Shown here: one piece after another, positions 1-7,982 of the stretch
Numbering within the stretch: position 1 is the stretch's first letter
How the letters are laid out: every line of letters starts with the position of its first letter
Source: an uncultured Eubacteriales bacterium
GTDB lineage: Bacteria; Bacillota; Clostridia; Oscillospirales; UBA644
Direction: 5' to 3'
NCBI GenBank assembly: GCA_959604355.1
Contig: CAUHAO010000012.1
Location: 1 to 46,541 of the forward strand
Length of the DNA: 46,541 bases
Position numbers and translations under genes: made by a program
Notes under the pieces: generated by a model
What the model was told of the DNA's origin: nothing
Seen by the model: the letters and a program-made list of their open reading frames with translations, nothing else
Database searches by the model: none

Positions 1-1
1 C

Positions 2-856
2 GACGCTATGCGCGCAGGCAAACATGTCCTGCTTGAAAAACCCATGTGCGTAACCATGGAAGAAGCGGCGGAACTTCTGCGTGTTGAAAAAGAAACCGGA
101 AAGATCCTCACGATAGGATTCCAACCCCGCTACGACGACAACATGAGGAAGATCAAAGAGATCGTCAGCAGCGGCGAACTCGGAAAAGTCTATTACGTCC
201 AGATAGGCGGCGGCAGACGCTGCGGCATACCGGAGTGCTGGACATTCAATAAAAAGGAAACGACCGGCGTCGGCGTCGTAGGCGACCTGGGCTGCTATGC
301 CATAGACATGGCAATGAACGCTCTCGGTCATCCGAAGCCTCTGACTGTTTCCGCGATAACAACAGACTATTTCGGTAAAAATCCGTTCTATAACGGCGAA
401 AACTCTAAGATCTTCGACGTCGAAGACTTTGCAGTCGCCCTCATCCGCCTCGAGGGAGGCATAACCCTCGATTTCAGAGCATCATGGGCAATGAATATGG
501 ACACGATGGGCGCAACGCTCTTCCTCGGCACGGAAAAAGGCCTCAAAGTCGAATCCGTATGGCCCGAAGTTCCGTGGGGCGGCGGCTGGGACGGTACAAC
601 CGGCCCGATGTCACTTTATTACGCAGGCGAAAACGGAGAGGACTGCAAGAGCGAGCCTATCGATTTCGTATCCAAGACTCCTGACCGCGGCATAATATTC
701 AACGCCAAAGTCAAAGCATTCGTAGACGCGATCATCAACAACGCGCCCGCACCGATCCCGACGAGCGAGATAATATACAATCAGGCTATCATCGACGGTA
801 TCGCACGCAGCGCAGCTCTCGGCAGAGAAGTCGAGATCAACATTCCCGAAGTATAA
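2..856 (+). CDS. Gfo/Idh/MocA-family NAD(P)-dependent oxidoreductase (5'-truncated by the window edge)
   Basis: The open frame runs in from upstream, so the N-terminal Rossmann NAD(P)-binding half is missing. The visible part opens with the family signature AGKHVLLEKPM, whose EKP lysine is the usual catalytic residue. The C-terminal alpha/beta substrate domain follows. In the motif normally written DxGxHxxD this protein reads DLGCYAID, with tyrosine where most dehydrogenases have histidine. A tyrosine acting with the EKP lysine is known in glucose-fructose oxidoreductase, so this need not mean inactivity. The substrate is probably a sugar or cyclitol but cannot be named. A small stem (gcctc/gaggc) follows the stop but has no clear T-tract. 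Confidence 0.9.
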   Translation, partial: DAMRAGKHVLLEKPMCVTMEEAAELLRVEKETGKILTIGFQPRYDDNMRKIKEIVSSGELGKVYYVQIGGGRRCGIPECWTFNKKETTGVGVVGDLGCYAIDMAMNALGHPKPLTVSAITTDYFGKNPFYNGENSKIFDVEDFAVALIRLEGGITLDFRASWAMNMDTMGATLFLGTEKGLKVESVWPEVPWGGGWDGTTGPMSLYYAGENGEDCKSEPIDFVSKTPDRGIIFNAKVKAFVDAIINNAPAPIPTSEIIYNQAIIDGIARSAALGREVEINIPEV

Positions 857-954
857 GCCTCAACGAGGCTGCTTGGATATTTTGCCGACAGAAAATACCA
901 GCTTAAATATATTTAATATGAAAAACCTGCCGGAGAAAAATGAGGTACATACAG

Positions 955-1263
955 ATGGCAAAGGAAAAGGATTATTCCAATCTTAAACCCGGAGAACCTC
1001 TCAGTCAGTCCACAGTAATGGTTCTTTCCGTTACTCTCGGTCTCTGCGTCGTTCTTATCGTTCTTTCTTTCACGACTTTCAAATCGTGGATTCCCGCAGT
1101 TATAGGCGTATTCCTCGCGTTGGTAGGCATTCTCTGCACTCTTCCCAACCTCAAGGCTTATTTCAGAGGTAAAAAGATCGAGAAGCTCATCAAAGAGGGC
1201 AAATACACTCCCCCGAAGAAAAAGGACTTCCACCCCAACGACAGATGGGGCGACAGCCTTTAA
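955..1263 (+). CDS. Small two-helix membrane protein of unknown function
   Basis: A protein of about 102 residues. A short charged N-terminus (MAKEKDYSNLKPGEPL) precedes two closely spaced hydrophobic helices, then a basic cytosolic-looking tail rich in Lys and Pro that ends in DRWGDSL. I chose the ATG at 955 because GAGG lies 9 nt upstream. An in-frame ATG at 940, with GGAG only 4 nt upstream, would add five residues. I do not recognise a named family. It lies directly before the RNase P RNA gene and is transcribed in the same direction, so the two may share a transcript. Confidence 0.75.
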   Translation: MAKEKDYSNLKPGEPLSQSTVMVLSVTLGLCVVLIVLSFTTFKSWIPAVIGVFLALVGILCTLPNLKAYFRGKKIEKLIKEGKYTPPKKKDFHPNDRWGDSL

Positions 1264-1296
1264 TCAGTACTGCGACAATAACAACTGAATAATAAA

Positions 1297-1670
1297 AGAC
1301 TTGCAGGAAGCGCAGTCGCGGAAACAGCGCCGAAAGGCCGTTTCTGAGGAAAGTCCGAGCTCCAATGGGCAGAATAACGGATAACGTCCGCCGAAGGTAA
1401 CTTCCGGGAAAGTGCAACAGAAAATAACGGCAGAACTTGTTCTGCAAAGGTGAAAAGGCGGGGTAAGAGCCCACCGGGGGCACGGTAACGTGCTCCGTCA
1501 ATGTAAACCCTATTCGGAGCAATACCGTATAAGGGGCAGAGGGGATACCCTCAAGTGACGCCCATCACGCCCCAAAGGTAGCTGGAGACGTACGGTAACG
1601 TACGTTCGAGATAGATGACTGCACACCGCTTATGCGGCACACAGAACTCGGCTTATATTCCTGCAGGTCT
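1297..1670 (+). ncRNA. rnpB: RNase P RNA (M1 RNA), looks A-type
   Basis: This is the catalytic RNA of RNase P, which matures tRNA 5' ends. The terminal helix P1 is visible: AGACTTGCAGG at the 5' end pairs with CCTGCAGGTCT at the 3' end. Universally conserved blocks are present: GAGGAAAGTCCG at 1346-1357, the ACAGAAA block near 1417, GTAAACCC near 1503, and AGAACTCGGCTTA near the 3' end. The overall pattern looks A-type, as in Clostridia, rather than the Bacillus B-type. A short T-rich run (TTTTAATTTTA) follows. The precise 5' and 3' ends are inferred from P1 pairing. Confidence 0.96.
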
Positions 1671-1708
1671 TTTAATTTTATGTACGCAAAGGAGCAACAC
1701 AACCTTTT

Positions 1709-3484
1709 ATGGAACATCAACAGTTTCCGAGAAGAACAAAAATAGTCTGCACACTCGGTCCGGCGTCGGATAACAGAGACACCATCAGAGAGCTTATGCT
1801 TGCAGGAATGAATGTTGCGCGTTTCAATTTTTCGCACGGCACTCATGAAAGTCACCTTCAGACGCTTAATATCGTAAAACAGGTTAGAGATGAGCTTGAT
1901 CTCCCCATAGCCGCAATGCTCGACACAAAAGGCCCCGAAATCCGTCTTAAAAAATTTAAAGACGGCAAAGTTCTTCTTGAAAAAGGGAAGCTATTTACCG
2001 TTACAACTCGAGACGTCGAAGGTACAAACGAAATAGCAAGTATCACATACAAGAACCTTCCTTCGGATGTCTCCGAAGGAACGACTATCCTCGTAGACGA
2101 CGGTCTTATTGAGCTCACCGTCATCAAGGTCGGAACAGAAGATATTGTTTGCCGTGTCGAAAACGGCGGCTTCGTTTCCGATAAAAAAAGCATCAACATA
2201 CCCAATACGGATCTTTCGCTCCCGTATATAAGCGAGCAGGACAGACGCGATATAAAATTCGCCGCGGACAACGGTTTTGACTTTATCGCGGCATCGTTCG
2301 TACGTTCCGCGGCTGATGTTCTTGAAATCAAGAATCTGCTTAAAGAATTCGGCTGCAAAACAATAAATATCATTTCTAAGATTGAAAACAGACGCGGTGT
2401 TGAAAACATCGACGAAATAATAGCCGTCTCCGACGGCATAATGGTCGCACGCGGCGACATGGGTGTCGAGATCCCGTTCGAGGAAGTTCCGACGATCCAG
2501 AAAAAAATCATCCGTAAGGTATACAACGCGGGCAAGCAGGTCATAACGGCAACCCAGATGCTCGAATCAATGATAAAAAATCCCCGTCCGACACGTGCCG
2601 AGGCGACCGACGTCGCAAACGCTATCTATGACGGAACGAGCGCGATAATGCTTTCGGGCGAAACGGCAAACGGCCTTTATCCCGTGCAGACAGTCCGCAC
2701 AATGGACAAAATCGCACGCCGCACGGAACAAGATATTGACTATGTAAAAATTTTCAGAAACCGCGAAATAAACCTCAATCCCGACATAACAAACGCAATA
2801 TCCCACGCTACCTGCACAACCGCGCACGACTTAGGGGCAGCGGCAATAATCTCCGTCTCTAAATCGGGAAAAACAGTCCGCATGATCTCCAAATACCGTC
2901 CTGCGTGTCCCATCCTCGGATGCAGCACAGAGCCTCACGTCTGCCGTCAGCTCAACCTTTCATGGGGCGTCACACCGCTGCTTATAGACGAAGAAAGCAA
3001 CACCGACGAACTCTTTGACCATACGGTTGACGCGGCGATCGAAAAGAAATTTATCCGTCAGGGAGAGCTTGTCGTAATAACCGCGGGCGTGCCTCTCGGA
3101 ATTTCAGGTACTACGAACCTGCTCAAAGTCCACGTCGCGGGTCATATTCTCGTCACGGGCAGAGGTCTCAATGACGCAAGCGTCTGCGCAAGTCTTTGTG
3201 TCTGCAATGACATAAACGATATCAAACGCGACTTTTCCGCAGGAGATATTCTCGTCGTTCCGTACACGAACAATGCAATGCTCCCGTATCTGAAAAAAGC
3301 CTCCGCGATAATCACCGAACAAGGCGATGAAAACTCTCACGCCGCAGTTGTCGGCCTCAGTCTCGACATTCCCGTAATAATCGACGCCGAAAATGCGACA
3401 AAGATACTTAAATCCGGAGCGGTGGTCACGGTAGACGCGTCAAAAGGTCTCGTTTTCTACTCCGGAACACCTGCAAACAACTAA
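1709..3484 (+). CDS. pyk: Pyruvate kinase with C-terminal PEP-utiliser-type mobile domain
   Basis: Catalyses PEP + ADP to pyruvate + ATP, the last step of glycolysis. At 591 residues it is the long Gram-positive form. The N-terminal TIM barrel carries KIVCTLGPAS, the catalytic region KIENRRGVENIDEI and the signature ATQMLESMIKNPRPTRAE. The A/C domains follow. A C-terminal domain of about 110 residues resembles the phosphohistidine mobile domain of PEP synthase/PPDK, including NSHAAVVG. The only in-frame start is the ATG at 1709. The Shine-Dalgarno GGAG at 1691 lies 14 nt upstream, which is unusually far. Only 38 bp separate it from rnpB and no promoter fits there. A bidirectional terminator follows. 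Confidence 0.97.
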   Translation: MEHQQFPRRTKIVCTLGPASDNRDTIRELMLAGMNVARFNFSHGTHESHLQTLNIVKQVRDELDLPIAAMLDTKGPEIRLKKFKDGKVLLEKGKLFTVTTRDVEGTNEIASITYKNLPSDVSEGTTILVDDGLIELTVIKVGTEDIVCRVENGGFVSDKKSINIPNTDLSLPYISEQDRRDIKFAADNGFDFIAASFVRSAADVLEIKNLLKEFGCKTINIISKIENRRGVENIDEIIAVSDGIMVARGDMGVEIPFEEVPTIQKKIIRKVYNAGKQVITATQMLESMIKNPRPTRAEATDVANAIYDGTSAIMLSGETANGLYPVQTVRTMDKIARRTEQDIDYVKIFRNREINLNPDITNAISHATCTTAHDLGAAAIISVSKSGKTVRMISKYRPACPILGCSTEPHVCRQLNLSWGVTPLLIDEESNTDELFDHTVDAAIEKKFIRQGELVVITAGVPLGISGTTNLLKVHVAGHILVTGRGLNDASVCASLCVCNDINDIKRDFSAGDILVVPYTNNAMLPYLKKASAIITEQGDENSHAAVVGLSLDIPVIIDAENATKILKSGAVVTVDASKGLVFYSGTPANN

Positions 3485-3497
3485 AAAGCAATATGAA

Positions 3498-3531
3498 AAA
3501 GCCCACCCTTTAACAAGGTGGGCTTTAATTT
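3498..3531. terminator. Bidirectional intrinsic terminator between pyk and nadE
   Basis: AAAGCCCACC and GGTGGGCTTT form a 10-bp stem around a short loop. A T-rich run follows on the plus strand (TTTAATTTT) and on the minus strand (TTTTTCAT), so it can end both convergent transcripts. Confidence 0.9.
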
Positions 3532-3539
3532 TATCTCAA

Positions 3540-5096
3540 TCAGAACTCGGGGCATATCTCCGTGGGAATATACGGAAGCGTGAAGCCAAGAAGATTTGCG
3601 CCTTCGGGTGCAGAAGAACGCTTGAACTGGCTCTTCGAGAAGCGGGAGAAGAATACGTCCATCCACTTTTCGAGCTCCTCGTCACTGTAATCATCGAACG
3701 TTGCAAGCGCGTACTGGCGTATTTCGTCCCGACCCATCTTAAATTTTGCAAAATAGAACATAAAGAAATCGTGCAGCTCATACGGCCCGACTATATCCTC
3801 CGTGACCTGCCCCTGCTTAAGTTCGGGGCTTATCGGCGTTGCAACGACATCTTTCAGTACGTCGCCAAGCTCTCCGCCGCGCTCTTCCGCAAGCATATTC
3901 ACTACCGCACGTACAACGGTTTTGGGCACAGTGGCATTCACATTATAATGACACATCGTGTCTCCGCCGTATGTACAAAAACCGAGCGCTGCTTCGGACA
4001 TATCTCCCGTGCCGAGAGCGAGCGCGTTATGTATGTTCGCAACATCCATGAGTATCTGCGCACGTTCGCGAGCCTGTGCATTCTCGAATACCACGTTTTC
4101 ATTGCCGACATTATGACCGATATCCTCAAGATGCGCCGTAACAGCGGCTTTTATATCAATTTCGGAACATGTAGTCCCGAGCAGAGTCATGAGCCTTTCC
4201 GCGTTGCCCTTGGTTCTCTCGCCCGTGCCGAAGCAGGGAAGAGTGAGCGCGTAAATATTCCGCGACGGCAGACCGGCCATTTTCATCGCCTCAGCCGCAA
4301 CGAGCAGCGAAAGCGTAGAGTCAAGACCTCCAGAGACGTTTACGGCGATTTTTTTCAGCCCGGAAGTCTTCAAACGCGTGTAAAGAGCCTGCGTCTGGAG
4401 TTTGAAAAGCTCCTGAAGCCAGCGTTTCGGCTCGTTTTTGCCATAATACGGCATTCTGTAATCGACTGCACGGTTGCGGGTATATATTATACCTGTGTCT
4501 TTCGTATCTTCTGCACACGCGATGACCGTTTCGGGCTTGTCCTGAGCCTTGAAATCGACGATTATGCCGTTCTTGAAAATTCCGCAGAAGCCCTTGTATA
4601 CGTTATCCGCCGCGCTCTCGCCGAAGCCGCCGTTCGCGACCGCGACAACACAGCTTCTGTCTGAAGACGCTTTCGCGCAGAACTCTATAACGTCGTTCTG
4701 TATACAAGGATACCCCGGCATTATCGTAGGCAGCAGCAGAATATCGGATTTTTCCGTTCCTGTCTCCGAAACGGCAACGCCTTTTCCTTCAAACGTAAAG
4801 CGTGTATGTTTAAGAATATCTCCGTTACGGATTACCACGTTTTCATATTTCGGAACGGATGTGACAATAATTTTCGGGCTGTCCTCCGTGAATTTGCAAA
4901 GCGTATTTACCGCCGCTTCGCATTCTTCCTTGAAAAATTTATAATCGAACAAAGCCCCACATGTAGATCCGACAAGCGAATATGCGGGAAAAAGGAATAT
5001 GTCAGCATCGTTGTTTTTAACAATATCCAGCATTTTTTCCGCGTTTACAGCGGGTTTGCCTGCGGTGACTTCAAATACACCTGAGAGAATTTTCAT
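3540..5096 (-). CDS. nadE: NAD synthetase with a degenerate N-terminal glutaminase (nitrilase-like) domain
   Basis: Converts deamido-NAD to NAD using ATP and ammonia. The C-terminal synthetase half is intact: the PP-loop SGGLDS at residues 255-260, then GTGDMSEAALGFCTYGGD and NVNATVPKT, as in the long glutamine-dependent enzymes. The N-terminal ~210 residues keep the nitrilase-fold layout (GGFGESAADNVYKG matches the conserved GVGES region) but lack the catalytic Glu-Lys-Cys triad. The usual FPELS reads FPAYS (Ala38), the PKTYLP lysine segment is deleted, and the CEDLW cysteine segment is absent. Total length is 518 residues against about 640 in the family. I infer an ammonia-dependent enzyme, or one fed by a separate amidotransferase. 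GAGG sits 8 nt before the ATG. Confidence 0.93.
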   Translation of the reverse strand: MKILSGVFEVTAGKPAVNAEKMLDIVKNNDADIFLFPAYSLVGSTCGALFDYKFFKEECEAAVNTLCKFTEDSPKIIVTSVPKYENVVIRNGDILKHTRFTFEGKGVAVSETGTEKSDILLLPTIMPGYPCIQNDVIEFCAKASSDRSCVVAVANGGFGESAADNVYKGFCGIFKNGIIVDFKAQDKPETVIACAEDTKDTGIIYTRNRAVDYRMPYYGKNEPKRWLQELFKLQTQALYTRLKTSGLKKIAVNVSGGLDSTLSLLVAAEAMKMAGLPSRNIYALTLPCFGTGERTKGNAERLMTLLGTTCSEIDIKAAVTAHLEDIGHNVGNENVVFENAQARERAQILMDVANIHNALALGTGDMSEAALGFCTYGGDTMCHYNVNATVPKTVVRAVVNMLAEERGGELGDVLKDVVATPISPELKQGQVTEDIVGPYELHDFFMFYFAKFKMGRDEIRQYALATFDDYSDEELEKWMDVFFSRFSKSQFKRSSAPEGANLLGFTLPYIPTEICPEF

Positions 5097-5126
5097 GATC
5101 TTTGCCTCACAACAAATTTTTTTATA

Positions 5127-5155
5127 ATTTTACCGCAGAACGGTTAAAATGTCAA
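5127..5155 (-). promoter_or_regulatory. Sigma-A promoter of nadE
   Basis: On the minus strand TTGACA, a 17-nt spacer and TAAAAT lie about 30 nt upstream of the nadE start. This gives nadE its own promoter downstream of the symporter gene. Confidence 0.85.
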
Positions 5156-5186
5156 CAGGTTAAACAAAAATGTGCGGAATTTATTC

Positions 5187-6647
5187 TTATCGCAGTTTCA
5201 TTATCTCGTTCACACGGTCGAATTCGTCAAGAACCTTATTTGACGGTTTTTTCGGAGCGATAACATAAACCGCGAAATACACAACCGTCGATACTGCGAC
5301 TGACGGGAGAAGATACGCAAAAGGCATCCCGGGGATGTTGATATCCGCGGCAGAGCCGTAAACGAAGAAAACCGATGCCATAAGTCCCGCAACAATCGAC
5401 GAAAAAGAACTGATCCAAGTCGCTTTTTTCATATACAGCGGGAATAACAGAGACGGACCGAATGCTGACGCGATGACAGACCATGCAAATGTCGGAGAGA
5501 TGACGTCTTTTCCCTCTGAATTAACCGCGAAAAGCGCCGCGATGACCGTGACGACAAATACCGTAACGCGGCTGACGGAACATATTTCTTTGTCTCCGGC
5601 AGACTTGTTTATCATCCGCGGATAAATATCCTCGGAAAACGCCGATGACGCCGTAAGAATCGCCGCATCGGCCAAAGACATTACAACTACTATGTATAAA
5701 AAGACAACCAGAATATATTGCATACCCGTAAAAATCCCCGACGCCTGAGCAAGAAAACCCGTTTCTTCTCCCGCCGATGAATCCGTGCCGAGAAGCCCGA
5801 CTATTCCGATGCAAAGAAGCGTGGGAATGACAAAAAGAAGATTCTGGAACGCAAAACGTCTGTTGTTGCGCCTTGTCCTGACGGATGAAAATCTGAGCGC
5901 GGTAAACGGCATCAGCATCGACGCAAGCGCAAATCCAACAAGCGGAAAAACGTCAAACAAATCGTATGTATCTGTAAATGACGAAACATCCACCGACAGA
6001 TCCGTCGCACTGTAAGACACATTCCCTGTTATCGAAGTATATACTGCAAGGCCGATCACTACAAGCGAGACAGCAGAAGTGTAGCCCAGACGCAAAAGAT
6101 CGAGCCCCATGCTCGACGGAAGGCCGCCGAGACACAGATATATTCCCGTAAAAAGAGCCGTGACAAACAGAACTGCGTGATAATCGGTTTTGAAAAACGA
6201 CGCTATTGCTCCGGACGCCGCGGAAATGGCGGTAGAGGCAAGCAGCGTAAAGAACACAAGAATTATGGCCGCGCTCAAAGTCCGCAAAACACCGTTTTTA
6301 TCGTCAAACCTGTTTTCAAGATACTTCGGCAAAGTGCGGCTGTTTCCGGAAAGCTCGGTATAAACGCGCAAACGCCGTGTGATAAGCAGCCATTGAAGAA
6401 CCATGCCCAGGCATACGCCGACAACCGTCGTCAACCCCCGCAGAAAACCGTTTCCGTTCCCCATTTCGGAAGGAAGTGTCAATATAACCAAACCGCATAT
6501 AAAAGAAAGACCTGCGGACACCGCGGCAGTCCATTTATGCATTTTACGCTTCCCGAGCAAAAACCCGTCAACAGTTTTGTTTATTTTATAATAATAAAAG
6601 CCTACTGCAAACATCAGAAGCATATACAGCAGCAAAATCCAGTTCAT
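5187..6647 (-). CDS. Sodium:solute symporter family (SSS, PutP-like) transporter
   Basis: A polytopic inner-membrane protein of 486 residues with about 13 hydrophobic segments. The N-terminal pattern YYYKINKTVDGFLLGKRKM is typical of SSS carriers such as PutP and PanF, which couple solute uptake to sodium entry. The substrate cannot be deduced. The first ATG of the frame is at 6662, but GGAG lies exactly 6 nt before the in-frame ATG at 6647, so I start there. It is divergent from the THF riboswitch/folT unit. No clear terminator separates it from nadE downstream, so some read-through is possible. Confidence 0.9.
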   Translation of the reverse strand: MNWILLLYMLLMFAVGFYYYKINKTVDGFLLGKRKMHKWTAAVSAGLSFICGLVILTLPSEMGNGNGFLRGLTTVVGVCLGMVLQWLLITRRLRVYTELSGNSRTLPKYLENRFDDKNGVLRTLSAAIILVFFTLLASTAISAASGAIASFFKTDYHAVLFVTALFTGIYLCLGGLPSSMGLDLLRLGYTSAVSLVVIGLAVYTSITGNVSYSATDLSVDVSSFTDTYDLFDVFPLVGFALASMLMPFTALRFSSVRTRRNNRRFAFQNLLFVIPTLLCIGIVGLLGTDSSAGEETGFLAQASGIFTGMQYILVVFLYIVVVMSLADAAILTASSAFSEDIYPRMINKSAGDKEICSVSRVTVFVVTVIAALFAVNSEGKDVISPTFAWSVIASAFGPSLLFPLYMKKATWISSFSSIVAGLMASVFFVYGSAADINIPGMPFAYLLPSVAVSTVVYFAVYVIAPKKPSNKVLDEFDRVNEIMKLR

Positions 6648-6704
6648 AATGATCTCCGACATCCAAAAAAATGTAAACTTTGCGAAAATTTTGATTTTTT
6701 ATCG

Positions 6705-6732
6705 TTGTTAGTGCACAATTATATGCTATTAT
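6705..6732 (+). promoter_or_regulatory. Putative promoter of the folT riboswitch transcript
   Basis: TTGTTA and TATTAT with a 16-nt spacer would start transcription just before the P1 stem of the riboswitch at 6743. The match to consensus is moderate. Confidence 0.55.
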
Positions 6733-6742
6733 TATATGCATA

Positions 6743-6852
6743 AACAGAGTAGGAACCGTGCGTTCGGGCTTTTGCCCGTGAAGTGCTGTGAGATGGGAAG
6801 TCGCCCACAGACGAAAAGCGCTTGCTTACGGTATGGTTCTGCATCCGCTGTT
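6743..6852 (+). promoter_or_regulatory. Tetrahydrofolate (THF) riboswitch aptamer
   Basis: The conserved THF-aptamer elements are in the expected order: ACAGAGTAGG at the 5' side, GAGATGGGAAGTCGCC in the central part, and GGTTCTGCATCCGCTG at the 3' side. P1 forms between AACAG and CTGTT. It precedes a folate-family ECF S-component, which is the usual regulated gene of this riboswitch class in Clostridia. A terminator hairpin lies downstream, consistent with an OFF switch. Confidence 0.93.
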
Positions 6853-6897
6853 CGTAACTCTCACAAGTGTTTCCTGTGATAATTATTGACATTGGGT

Positions 6898-6928
6898 GCT
6901 CCGGGTTCTGTCCGGAGCTTTGTTTTTT
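6898..6928 (+). terminator. Riboswitch expression-platform terminator upstream of folT
   Basis: A 7-bp perfect stem (GCTCCGG/CCGGAGC) is followed by TTTGTTTTTT, between the THF aptamer and the folT ribosome binding site. An upstream TCACA/TGTGA pairing at about 6861-6879 may belong to the alternative fold. Confidence 0.88.
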
Positions 6929-6964
6929 CCGTTATAATTTTAATAAAACAAAGGAGAAAACACA

Positions 6965-7495
6965 ATGAACAAAGTAAAGAAACTCTGCATCGCCGCGATC
7001 ATGGCGGCTCTCTACGTCGGACTTGATTTCATCGCCGTCGCAGTCAGCGCTCCGTTCGGCGGGACAATGAAAATTTCAGTAAGCGGCCTGCCCGTCATCC
7101 TCGCCGCGATCACATGCGGTCCGCTCTGGGGCGCGGCGGCGGGATTCGTCGGAGCATTCATCGGACAGCTCGTAACATACGGAATATCTGCAACGACATT
7201 GCTTTGGGTCCTGCCCGCAGTCGTAAGAGGTCTTCTGGCAGGATGGCTCTTCCGCTTATTCCGTCAAAGCACAAAATCTTATATATTGGCGCTCGAAACA
7301 ATCATAAGTTCGCTTGCCGTCACAGCTATAAATTCCATAGTTATGTATATTGACGGGCTTATATATAATTATTCTCCCGTCGTTCTCGGGATATCACTCG
7401 TCAATCGTATCATTGCCGCAGTAATAACCGCGATAATATTCGCCATAGTATTACCTTTGCTCATTAAGTTCATCCGAAAAGTCTGCAAAATTTAA
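6965..7495 (+). CDS. folT: ECF transporter S component, folate family
   Basis: The substrate-binding membrane subunit of an energy-coupling-factor transporter. With a shared EcfT/EcfA/EcfA' module encoded elsewhere it imports folates. The protein has 176 residues and about six hydrophobic helices. The N-terminus (CIAAIMAALYVGLDFIA) shows the AAxxxALxxxLxxI-like pattern that S components use to dock on EcfT. The glycine-rich stretch GPLWGAAAGFVGAFIGQL is also typical. The folate assignment rests mainly on the THF riboswitch in the leader, which would shut the gene off when THF is abundant. AAGGAG lies 8 nt upstream of the ATG. A strong terminator follows. Confidence 0.93.
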   Translation: MNKVKKLCIAAIMAALYVGLDFIAVAVSAPFGGTMKISVSGLPVILAAITCGPLWGAAAGFVGAFIGQLVTYGISATTLLWVLPAVVRGLLAGWLFRLFRQSTKSYILALETIISSLAVTAINSIVMYIDGLIYNYSPVVLGISLVNRIIAAVITAIIFAIVLPLLIKFIRKVCKI

Positions 7496-7503
7496 TGTTT
7501 TCC

Positions 7504-7533
7504 CGCGCCGAAAGCACGCTTTCGGCGCGTTTT
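7504..7533 (+). terminator. Intrinsic terminator of folT
   Basis: A perfect 11-bp stem (CGCGCCGAAAG/CTTTCGGCGCG) with a 4-nt loop and a TTTT run, just after the folT stop codon. Confidence 0.92.
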
Positions 7534-7553
7534 CAAAACATCATACCGTCAAT

Positions 7554-7582
7554 GACCGCGTTCGTCGCGGTCGTTCTTTTTA
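7554..7582 (+). terminator. Second, weaker terminator-like hairpin after folT
   Basis: GACCGCG and CGCGGTC form a 7-bp stem followed by GTTCTTTTT on the plus strand. It may back up the first terminator and protect the convergent ytfJ end. It has no T-run on the minus strand. Confidence 0.6.
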
Positions 7583-7972
7583 TTCCTCGGAAGACTTCTT
7601 CTTGAATTTGTCGATTATTCCGGGGATCATATCAACCGCCTTATCAATCGATCCGAGCGTCGATTGCTGTACATTAAGCATTGAAACATGACCGTCGGGA
7701 GCAATAACCAGGAACGCGACGGGAGTTATGCTAACACCGGCTCCGCCTCCGCCGCCGAAATTGGGATTTGAGCCGTCCTTCTGATTTTTTGTTGAGAAAT
7801 CCGACCCGCCCGACGCAAAACCGAAACCGACCTTCGACACGGGAATTATCGTCACGCCCTGCTCCGTTGTGATCTGTTCACCGATAATTGTGTTGACGTC
7901 GATCATTTCCTTTATGCTTTCCATAGCCGTCTGCATAACGTCTCTGACGGGATGACTTTTCTGATTTTCCAT
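7580..7972 (-). CDS. ytfJ: GerW/YtfJ family sporulation protein
   Basis: A protein of 130 residues with the YtfJ hallmarks: an N-terminal VRDVMQTAMESIKEMIDVNTIIG region, VTIIPVSKVGFGFASGG, a glycine cluster (FGGGGGAGVSITPVAFL) and a short basic tail. In Bacillus subtilis YtfJ (GerW) is made during sporulation and is needed for normal spore germination. Many Clostridia keep the gene next to ytfI. It is the last gene of the minus-strand scpAB operon, 10 nt after ytfI. A GAGG motif precedes the ATG. Its presence suggests spore-forming ancestry but does not prove sporulation. Confidence 0.93.
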   Translation of the reverse strand: MENQKSHPVRDVMQTAMESIKEMIDVNTIIGEQITTEQGVTIIPVSKVGFGFASGGSDFSTKNQKDGSNPNFGGGGGAGVSITPVAFLVIAPDGHVSMLNVQQSTLGSIDKAVDMIPGIIDKFKKKSSEE

Positions 7973-7982
7973 ATTAAAAACC

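Noticed and set aside
8..856. Treating the first oxidoreductase gene as complete from the ATG at 8
   Set aside because: The frame is open to the window edge, and the family needs about 100 more N-terminal residues for the NAD(P)-binding domain.
3771..4664. A 297-codon open frame on the plus strand opposite nadE
   Set aside because: Arg/His-rich shadow of a clear NAD synthetase gene. No ribosome site.
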